NCBI GenBank assembly: GCA_016169945.1
Contig: JADLSH010000355.1
Location: 2,103,501-2,167,500 of the forward strand
Direction of reading: 5' to 3'
Source of the DNA: Trachythela sp. YZ-2020
Taxonomy: Eukaryota > Cnidaria > Anthozoa > Malacalcyonacea > Clavulariidae
Length of the DNA stretch: 64,000 nt
This document shows positions 55,901-64,000 of the stretch, piece after piece (position 1 is the first letter of the stretch; each line of letters starts with the position of its first letter). The position numbers and the translations under genes are program-made. The notes under the pieces are model-generated. The model made no database searches. It was given only the letters and a program-made list of their open reading frames with translations, and had not been told where the DNA came from.

Positions 55901-58626
55901 TCAGTCGACCACCATCTGCTGCTCGATGGTGTTTATAGTCAGATGCACATACGGTATTTATGAATAAGCGCCGCATCAAAAATACTAAAAATGTCGGAGA
56001 GCGCCGCACCGCTCAAACGACTAAATACGGTATTGCAACATATTTATGGTGGAAATTTCTCGAAGTATATAAATTTTGCCTTAGGCTTAACAAAGTGGGC
56101 ACACGAACGTATCAATCTTATCATAAAATCAAATTGACCCTAATTCCAGCAGCCGTCAGGATACCTGTCTTCCTCAAAACCCGTTTTTGGTCATTACAAA
56201 ACCTATCATTATCCTAACTGTTTTTGTTTTCACGGCTATTGCATAACAATATACAATATACCGCGCCATATTTTGACATTGTTTATTTCGACCCGACAAA
56301 AAACGTCAAAGTGTATAGACAAAGACCATGTTATCTTTCAAAAACCCATAGTCTTTTCACTATAAAAATGTTCCGAATTTACATTTCGAACATCGGAAAT
56401 TCGTTGCGAAGTTCAAAAGTTGCAGAACCGGTTTGTAAACTGAATGTTTGATTGGCTGCTTTTTCTCTAGTAACCAATCAGAGGCTTTTTGTTTACAAAC
56501 TTGCTTGTGAATTCGAAACGAAGTTCGGAACATTTTAGTGAAAAGTTAGTTGAAATCGACTGTAAGCTTAAAAAGATCGTGCGCAACCTCTTCACTTTGA
56601 CCAGTATCAATCGTACATAGTACAAAATTTTGTAACTTCTTGGCACTTCTATACAAGTTAGGAAATTTGGCTATGACTATGTCACTATGTCCTTGCATTA
56701 CAATATGAATTAAGGCTGGCTAAACTAAACAGTGTACAATGACAGTGTGCAATGAGCCCCTTTAATCAATGGACATTGCGTTGTAAAAAGCCAACTTTCC
56801 GTAGTTATTTTTATACCCCAAACACTCTATATGCATGAAGATCGAAGTAATAATTAGGCTTAAAACTAAACTCTTTATATAATCGAAATAGGGCTTGAAA
56901 TATCGCCATATATATTCAACTTATACCTCAAGTGTAAAATAGTATACATTGCCAATGGGCAATGCCGCCATTGCCGTGTTTATATACCAAATTTGCTTAT
57001 AATATGCACTTTAAATGATGACCATAAATGATAAATCATTGCTGTTGTTTTACCCAAAAAATGAATAAAACCTACTTTCCTGTTTATTTTCTGGCACAAA
57101 CTGAGAACTACAGGGCCGCGCAACGCATCGATTCCTTTCAGTAATAGGTTTCTGGCATACTTTCAGAAGCGGACGAGAGCAGCTAGCCTATATAGAAATT
57201 GACCCCGTGCCGTTTCGCAATGAGATACTAATTTCTCCCCAGGTTCAAATAACTATAATTGGGTTACCCTCAAACCAGGGTGCTTTCCTCTACGTAAATG
57301 GCCAGGATATTCCCAGGTTTTTTAGAAAAGTCGGAATTTTAAACCCCGTAAGGCATAATTTGTCGCCAAGAAGCAATATATATATTATGAGGCATGCAAG
57401 GTAGTATTTTTTATGCCAGTGCGTGGCTAAGTAATCATTTCCGCCCCATGTAAACATGTTATTTTCGTCCGATGTCAGTTCGGGGCTTAACTTATATGAT
57501 TGGTGGTTCAAAAGATGCGTAACTTAAGCCAAGGTTAACACAAAACTTAAAGTAAACTATATCTTTCAACTTTTTTACAAACATTGAAGCTGATATTACG
57601 TAGAAATCTTCTTTAGATTGATTTGCATGAACTTTCATTCTTCAAAGTTTTGAAATATATATATATACGGCATACATGCACTGAGAAACACATAAACCAA
57701 TACGGTGGATTATGTATTGATTTAAACCCAAGATTAGTGTTAATCGGTCTTCTGAACTACTGCGACTTCCAAGCCGGTAATTGTGCAGTTTTAAAGACAA
57801 GACCTAACTTGTTTTTTTAAAGCTTATGCTGAAAGGCTCTTTTATAACTTCAAAAACACAGTTCACTGTTTATTACTATGGGAACTCGAATTGATATAAT
57901 ATTTTTGCACCTTTCAATTTCCCAGTTTGCTCCGATTTACAGTAACTATCACAAACGCTCGATATTCGTATTAATTATTCGTATTTTATTGCATAATTAA
58001 TATACATCTATAAAATACTTGATATTTAGCGTATATATCTTCGATGCGCATTCCAAAGAATCGTCCTAAGGATTGCGGACGTTGAACAATTCACAGCGGT
58101 TGTAACATTTTTCTTGCATGAAAGCAAATATTAAATGGCGTTGATCTCTCGGATCGTTAGCTTTTGGATCAAATATACAACAGATTTCGGTGGCTGTGCG
58201 CGTAAATATCTAATATATACGGACTTCATACACGAAATTCATTTGCTATAATACTAGTAATTATCACTCAATCTAACGGATGAATACCTAAATAGAATTC
58301 AATCTATATTGCCGTGGTTTGTATCTGAAAGACCAGGAAAAGATTAAACTAACACTTCGACGTATCGAGCGAAGCGCTTGAAACATCGAAGTGTATACAA
58401 ATTTAATCTTTTCAGGTAGTTCAGACACAAACCACGGCAGCTTATTGCAGAATACTACCTACACTGGACCACCACGTTTATAATATAATATAAATAGTTA
58501 TTTACGCTTGCAGCTACGAGTACATAACCTCAGCTTACCTTGTTGCCCACCAGCCGGCGCGCCATGGGAAATTTCAAAATTCAGCAATATTGATAACACA
58601 AGAACGATGAGCTTTGTATAAAACAT
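46622..58626 (-). CDS. Gene C: secreted three-vWA protein, paralog of gene D
   Basis: The seven exons in transcript order are 58539-58626, 52202-52503, 51310-51616, 49010-49470, 48025-48331, 47522-47835 and 46622-46924. The phases agree and the sum is 694 codons with the stop (693 aa). Order: signal peptide, vWA C1, vWA C2 preceded by a Thr/Pro-rich linker, vWA C3, stop. MIDAS motifs are intact in C1 (DDSAS, FTDG) and C3 (DGSAS, FTDG) and lost in C2 (DGTVN, ITRG). C2 and C3 match D4 and D5 of gene D in motif details and in the FY start of the second-half exon, so gene C looks like gene D without D2 and D3. It is likely secreted, as a matrix or surface protein. The first intron is 6 kb. Confidence 0.88.
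46952..46991. repeat. (AAT)n microsatellite
   Basis: About 13 units, just upstream of the last gene C exon on the minus strand. Confidence 0.95.
47522..47835 (-). CDS. Gene C vWA C3, first half
   Basis: Phase 1 to 0. It has CRRSPHDIFFVIDGSAS, an intact MIDAS close to D5. The donor is gtgagt. Confidence 0.9.
47845..47915 (-). repeat. R1 partial unit
   Basis: One truncated copy in the intron beside the C3 first-half exon. Confidence 0.7.
48025..48331 (-). CDS. Gene C vWA C2, second half
   Basis: Phase 0 to 1. It starts FYGLDALKQRERN; ITRGTPND replaces TDG, so the MIDAS Asp is Arg. The closing Cys is in AMCVKAD. Confidence 0.88.
48355..48620. repeat. R4 repeat
   Basis: It has gtcaaacgaggattagagtt, accacgcgtacc and gagttgatgaga words. 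Confidence 0.75.
48676..48983. mobile_element. hAT-like MITE 8 (copy of MITE 2)
   Basis: It begins CAGGGGGGTGGATCCAGC and ends CATCCCTG, with flanks TAAATACG and TAAATACC (7 of 8 match). Confidence 0.85.
49010..49470 (-). CDS. Gene C vWA C2, first half, with Thr/Pro lead
   Basis: Phase 1 to 0. About 45 residues rich in Thr, Pro and Ser precede GCSGSIGKDILFVVDGTVN, a lost MIDAS. The donor is gtcagt. Confidence 0.88.
49725..50060. repeat. R1-derived block, rearranged
   Basis: It contains tttatactggatagctctat at one end and accgatagagcaatccagta at the other, so it looks like a foldback of R1 halves. Confidence 0.6.
51310..51616 (-). CDS. Gene C vWA C1, second half
   Basis: Phase 0 to 1. It starts VFTKTGGDRP, has VFTDGKS, and the closing Cys is in NKVCRV. 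The donor is gtaagt. Confidence 0.9.
51650..52190 (-). repeat. R1 tandem array, four units
   Basis: It nearly fills the intron between the two C1 exons. Unit about 113-120 bp. Confidence 0.88.
52202..52503 (-). CDS. Gene C vWA C1, first half
   Basis: Phase 1 to 0, after the acceptor attctttag. It has CVEQPRDLFLVVDDSAS, an intact MIDAS. It ends LKMVVEQ before the donor gtgagg. Confidence 0.9.
52530..53075 (-). repeat. R1 tandem array, about five units
   Basis: It lies just upstream of the C1 first-half exon. Confidence 0.88.
54225..54500 (+). repeat. R1 array
   Basis: Two units with the full gatagagctatccagt core. Confidence 0.8.
56352..56545. mobile_element. Foldback element
   Basis: It has cttttcactataaaaatgtt at one end and aacattttagtgaaaag at the other, with inner ttcgaa repeats. 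Confidence 0.7.
58311..58438. mobile_element. Foldback element near gene C exon 1
   Basis: The arms begin gccgtggtttgt and end acaaaccacggc, with cttcgacgt/cgaag near the loop. Confidence 0.8.
58539..58626 (-). CDS. Gene C exon 1: signal peptide
   Basis: The ATG at 58626 begins MFYTKLIVLVLSILLNF, then EISHGAPAGGQQ and the strong donor gtaagc, phase 1. A candidate 5' UTR acceptor (tcttttccag) lies about 30 bases upstream. The link to C1 across 6 kb rests on phase and on the parallel with gene D. Confidence 0.75.
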
Positions 58627-61317
58627 GATTCTTTAATCTCTCGCTGTAACTTTATAGCTGGAAAAGAACAAGTACACAAAATTAGCAACGAAACCAATGA
58701 CTCGAACGCGTGTTTCAAAAATCAAACGCCATACCGAAATACGAGTTGATTCTTCTTTGGAGAGAAACTCCTAATGATCAAAGCGCACGATCTCCGCGTG
58801 TTTTATATAGTCTCGATAATACAAATTTGGTCAAACCGTATATCGGAAGAAGTCCTTTGTACAAACGGAAACTTATTAAGATAAGAGTATTGCTAGCCTT
58901 TTGCGTAGTCAACAGAATATATTAGCCCATGATTGGTCTTAATACGCACTTCAAAAAGCCCCTTCAGAAATCATCGAACCGCACCCGAATTCCATGGAAA
59001 CCTCGCGCGCCCAAATAAACTTATTTTATGTATAAAGTATCGGGAAAATATTGTATTATCAGAAGTAGTTATGTAAACTACTCTACGAATTTATATAACA
59101 GCATCAAAGTCTCCTTTCTGCCCATTAAACATACGGTCAGTAATATCATAATTTGAATACTTATAACCGTTTTTTTCAGTTGCATAAACAGTCAAGTTTG
59201 ACTCTATAGACAGTTAAGCGTCTTTCGCTTCAACGTGCACTTAGAACTCATTATTAGATAATGCCCATGCCCTAAAAGATTTTTACATTCATTGCCTATA
59301 AATGGTAGCACCCTACGGTTATAGATTAGTAATTATGATTTTAAAATGCAAAGACACACTATTCCTAGCTTTGACTTATATAGAAGTTCCCACGTTTTGA
59401 CTAGTATACGGTTGTACTTTTAAGTTCCGTCAGTTAAAATGCAAAGTAGAAAATATAAATAAATTTCCCAGGGTTAAGCGACCATTTCCAGAAAGGCAAA
59501 CCATCCAATCCAAGGCTTGACGTAATGTATATAATGAGACGAGATACCGGAAGGATATGTTGAAAAATTGAGGCGATAGCTGAGTTTTTTAATGAACTTC
59601 GAAGTGTTTGAAAATAACACTTAGGAACTAACAATGGGGCCACAGTAATTGGCTGACGCTGTTGTGGACTCCCTGCCATTGAGGCGAAGTTGAACAAAAA
59701 AAAATGAGATGATAAACGGCTTTCGAGTATATTTTATATAAGAGAATTCAGTTTCAAAGAGAATTCAGTTTATAAGAGAATTGGCATCAAATTGGTCCAC
59801 GTATAATGCCATATCTCGTTATATATAGCTGATTTCGCTAGAATCATAAAGAGCTGTTCCCAGACTGTTAGCTTACCGTATTTGGAATACCTTTAATCTT
59901 TATACTTTCTGTCTTTTAAACTTTGTTACTTCAATTAGTTCGCCTTACTTTGTCCTCTAATAGTTCCTCCTTAACAGCAATTTATAGTCTTATACTCAAG
60001 TAATTCGTTGCTTTAGCAGTTTCTCCTTTGCAAATTACAGTTGTACACTCATTAGCAAGTCACAGAATGATTCGTACTATCGCCGTTGCGCTTTTTATGC
60101 AAACGCAAGAAGCAACGGGGTGCCACTTGCCTACAACCTTAGCTCATTAATCGAAATAAGCGCAATATTTGCGCGAGGCGTGTCAACAATGCGCAAATGT
60201 CATCACCTGGGAGACGCCTAGCCTTAATAACGTCTAAACAAGGGCGATGATGGGGCTCGTTATCAAGGACTCCAACTACCACATCGAATACACTAGACTA
60301 GAAATTAGAATCTTGTGAAATATATAATTGCGCATTTTATACTGGGTGGTATTAAAAGATTACTGAGAAGTCTAAAATTTAAAACCTATGCACAATATCG
60401 CAGAATTTATTTGTATAAATGAACATACACGTGAAAACAAGGTCGTTTGTGGCTTTCAATTCAATCGAGAAAAATGATAGTTTGAATAAGAAAATAATCT
60501 ACAATAAGAGTGGCTAGGATGTTAATTCACCTTATAATATAGCATTAAGTTTCAGAAAATCATTTCTTAATTCGACAGGGTCTTGGATTTTAGACACTAT
60601 AGACTGTGTGTGGATCTGATCAACTATTACGCATAAAACGCGCGCAAAGGCATGTTACCATGTTACGGTTTGTTTGGCTTTAAACAAAAATTGAAAATAA
60701 AAAATAGATCCTTTAAGCACATTAAACGTACTTCCAGAACTTCCAGTGCGCATAAGTGTTGAATTCTAGTACATGGCTGTTGGCTATTGAGTACATATAG
60801 TGTTAATTTCCCTTCATTAAATAACAGTTGCCGAATTGTTAGGGTGCGTAAAGGTGTCTAACATTCTACACGCGATGTAGTTTTGGCTTAAAATGGGAAA
60901 CGAAATTGTAAATAGTCTGTGCAGTCAATAGTGCGTCAACACAGGTTTGAAATCCGGTTAGACTCAACTGCAATCCTTATTTTTTCAATAAAGTTTTTTG
61001 ACGAATATATGTTCCTATGCATGCATGCTTTTGTGTGCGTGTTGATGTTTCATGCCTCATATAGTTCCAATTGAATCTAGGAGTTGATGGCAAAGTGGGT
61101 TGTTCATGTGCATTCACCTTGATTCATGCAAAATTGTGTGTGTTTACAATTTGACGTGAGTAGCATAAGAGAAGATGTTTCCAATTTGACTCCATACCAT
61201 ACTGGACATACTTTATTGATTCCTTCCTGGAAGGACACTAGCTGAGCTCATCATGGGATTGCATTTACTGGACATCTCAAGAGAACAGTTTAGAACTGAT
61301 ATAGAAATATCCGGGAG

Positions 61318-61382
61318 AAATAAAGTTAGTTTAGTTTAGTTTAGTTTAGTTTAGTTTAGTTTAGTTTAGTTTAGTTTAGTTT
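61318..61382 (+). repeat. (TTTAG)n tandem at R1 end
   Basis: About 12 copies of agttt extend the terminal agttagtttagtt of an R1 unit. Confidence 0.9.
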
Positions 61383-62394
61383 AAATAGAATTGAGACCAT
61401 TGTTAGAATTGGTATCATAATCATGACAATGTGCATGCTAGGTAATGTGCGCAGTTTTGGATTTAACCATATTATGAATATATACCATACATATATATAG
61501 TTCATGATATCATAAAAAGGTCAAAGATAGGCATTCTTAACTGGTTATCAAACGTCAGGAGTTGGTCATGTTCGAGGTCATATTTATTGTTGTTTAGCCG
61601 GAAGGTGAAGTGCCTTGCCCATCAGCATGATAGCAATTTTAAGACCATGCGTCATCCTTCGCGTGTGGACTGAATTAGATCTTCGTTTGTGTTTTAATAC
61701 GCCGCCGACCCTTCCTTTCTGCGGGCAGTCAGTATGAATTTAATCTCTTGATTAATTACAGTCATACAGGAAACCACAGTCCTGGCTAGTGGCAAAGACT
61801 GCATGTTTATACGAAGTTTGGGTCTTTGTATAAACATGGGAAATTTTAAGCATACTTGAGGTAGCCGATGGAATTGTAAACATTTGTATTTTGTAAAAGA
61901 TCGTCTTTATATAACCCTTGAAATGCAGTGTCAACGCGCACGGCATGCAAGAAATTGACTCTTTTGCTGTTCAACTGGCAGGAATTTAAATCAATGCTAA
62001 TTATTTTCGTTACATATATGGTAGTTGTGTATTTGATTGCAAATCAAACAAAGAGATGAATAATTAGTTTAATTCCCTAGTCAACATTTCAGTGAAGTTG
62101 ACCATCATCTGTTGCTCTGCAACACTTATTGAAACCCAATAGTATAGTCCAAATTCTGTACATCGTTAAAATGTAGCTGAGTTATAAACTGTTGAAAACG
62201 CAATGATGGGTTTTACCTTGAATGGACATCTGCGCTAGGGTATTTTGAAAATATCATTTAACAAACAAACATATTTGGTCTGATGTATATGAATCATGGT
62301 ATTCATGGTATTCTTGATTATTTTTCTCGTATTTTCTAATGTGAATATTCGCAGGGAAACCGAAATGTTCCACAATGAAATGTTGGAGCTGGGT

Positions 62395-62500
62395 CAAATT
62401 TTGATAAGAGTTGATGAGAGTTTTTGCTCGTTTGACCGGTACGCGTGGTAATATCCACTCAACTCTCATTCAACTCTTGTTCTCGTTTGATCGAGGATTA
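62395..62500. repeat. R4 repeat
   Basis: It has gagttgatgagagtttttgc, accggtacgcgtggtaat and cttgttctcgtttgatcg. Confidence 0.75.
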
Positions 62501-64000
62501 CTAATTTCGAAAGGAAAGATTTCTTAAAACCACAAGCACAGAAATCCCACACTCGATCATCCGTGGGCACGATGTGGCAGATAAGATGAATGAATAACCG
62601 AGATTCGTTGAGTTAAATAAATAGATCATTTTATATCCTGATTATTTGGCATTTTGTCATATATACTATATGTTTATTTATGGTAGATATGCATGCAGGG
62701 TTAACTGGTTACAGATGCAGCAATTTATTTTTGCCTCAGACGCCATGTCACAAGCCGGACGAGACATTCAAAGTTTGCTGTTTCAAATATGGAAACGTTT
62801 TCGATTAAAGTTTGACTGTGATGAAAGACACTTTTATATTAAATCGAAATTGAACTTTATTTTAATCTTTCACAAAGCCAGAGGAATTGTACACAAAGTA
62901 ATATAATCAAGAATTTTTATTAGGCTATCTGCCCTTTAACTGTTTGAAAGGTCAAGCACCAGAGTCGAATTCAGTTGTTTTAACTTTTAACGCAGTTTTT
63001 TTATAGCAATTTATTGATGCGTTTCAGTAAAGGTTATAGGGGCAGCAGATGTTGATAAACTTCAGAAAAGAACTGTTGACACTTATATATCTCAATAGTC
63101 AATTCAGTCTACTTGCCATCAAATATTAGAAGAATACCACATATATAATGATTAATGAAAAGAATTAACATTATTTTTTCTGACTTCGATATACCGCGGG
63201 TTGGCCACCATCTGTCCATCTCCTGCATAATAAATAGTCCGTAGTGAAAATGATCAAATAGCGCGCGGCATTAGCCAAATATTACAGATATATATAGAGC
63301 AATTCTATAGCTTAATATAAACACATTTGGTTTTCCTATAATGAGCGCTTTTAAAATAACTTGTACAAAGTAAACACTAACAGCAGACTTTAAACGGCTA
63401 AACTAACTTTATTTATACTGGATGGTTCCAACAGTTTTAAATTGTTCTCGCTAGAGTTCAGTAAGGGTCACCCCTTATTGCCAATATTGGTTTCAGTGTT
63501 ACTGAATATCTTTATCAGTTCTACTAGTAAACTGTTCTCCCTATAGAGGTATGTTACATTAAGGACCATCTCGTATTGGTAAACAGTGTAATTTCTGCAG
63601 GAAACCAGAGAAAATACAAGGCCACATTTACAAGGCAAAGGCATATGCATGCATGCGCTAACCAATAGCAAACGATTTTCCAGGAGTGCACTAGAAAAAT
63701 CACCAGCTCATCGCCTTAATTTCCGGCAGTAAAATATTAATGAGGGTCCCAAATTTGGTGAATTTTTTGCATACTTTAAATAATAGCTAATTTTGGCGAG
63801 TTGGCGAAAGGCTTTTCTTCAGTCTCAATGAACGCTTGTAATTTGATAACGGAACTTGGTTGTTAAAAGGAATGGGTGTTTCGGCTTTGCGTGTGTGGTA
63901 TAAGCCTTATTTTCCGGTGTACACGTTTTTGAATCATTAAAGTTATGCATATTCTTGGTATTTTATGCATTATAGCTTATATTGCGTGGCATTCTTAATT

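Larger units (their letters stand above)
53076..58538. other. Large first intron of gene C
   Basis: It has R1 copies at 53880-54015 and 54225-54500, copies of an accaccatctgct-containing repeat near 53290-53380, 55440-55510 and 55735-55930, and two foldbacks. No exon was recognised. Confidence 0.45.
58627..64000. other. Upstream of gene C, no gene recognised
   Basis: AT-rich sequence with R1 copies (61235-61385, 63400-63610), an R4 copy (62395-62500) and accaccatct-type repeats (62085-62150, 63020-63225). Short open frames have no recognisable domain. Confidence 0.45.

Noticed and set aside
62646..62906. 86-codon open frame upstream of gene C
   Set aside because: No recognised domain and no flanking exon signals.
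1..64000. CRISPR, operon or phage-like structure
   Set aside because: Introns, signal peptides and animal domain types show nuclear eukaryotic DNA; the tandem repeats have no spacer pattern.

Overview
This window is nuclear DNA of an early-branching animal, most likely a cnidarian. The evidence is AT-rich sequence with long introns, GT-AG splice sites, phase-1 module exons encoding EGF, papilin-like and vWA domains, Thr/Pro-rich mucin-type linkers, and a dense load of short dispersed repeats. The phylum is an inference from gene architecture and repeat style; the species cannot be named from the sequence alone. No bacterial operon, CRISPR array or rRNA was seen.
Plus strand, 1-24 kb: two secreted EGF-repeat genes lie head to tail. 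Gene A enters from the left edge with 14 EGF exons (15 EGF domains) ending at 7782. It is followed by two phase-compatible non-EGF exons (8574-8765 and 9414-9637, stop) that are either its C-terminal tail or a small secreted gene starting at 8522. Gene B (11478-24165) has a signal peptide and linker exon with a one-base frame break, 12 EGF exons, one papilin-like cysteine exon, a 16-nt micro-exon and a short basic last exon.
Minus strand, 25-29 kb: a two-exon Gfo/Idh/MocA family NAD(P)-dependent oxidoreductase (337 aa, inositol-dehydrogenase-like) lies convergent to gene B.
Minus strand, 29.9-58.6 kb: two paralogous secreted vWA genes lie head to tail. Gene D (40761 down to 29927; 11 exons, 1522 aa) has five vWA domains and two mucin-like Thr linkers. 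Gene C (58626 down to 46622; 7 exons, 693 aa) has three vWA domains. Every vWA domain is built from two exons with phases 1-0-1, is flanked by one Cys on each side, and is either MIDAS-competent or MIDAS-dead in a regular order. C1, C2 and C3 look like the counterparts of D1, D4 and D5. All of these look like extracellular matrix or cell-surface proteins.
The rest is intron and intergenic DNA rich in repeats. It holds at least eight hAT-like MITEs with CAG..CTG termini and 8-bp target duplications, a pogo/Tigger-like MITE, a mariner-like MITE, foldback elements, a tandem ~110-bp repeat family (R1), a CAACTTGTTG-rich family (R2), a GAGTTGATGA family (R4), a decayed LINE fragment and tRNA-derived SINE-like sequence. 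Two introns hold tandem copies of pieces of a neighbouring EGF exon. The last 5 kb (58.7-64 kb) shows no recognisable gene. Splice sites were located by eye and phase-checked; no transcript or database data were available.
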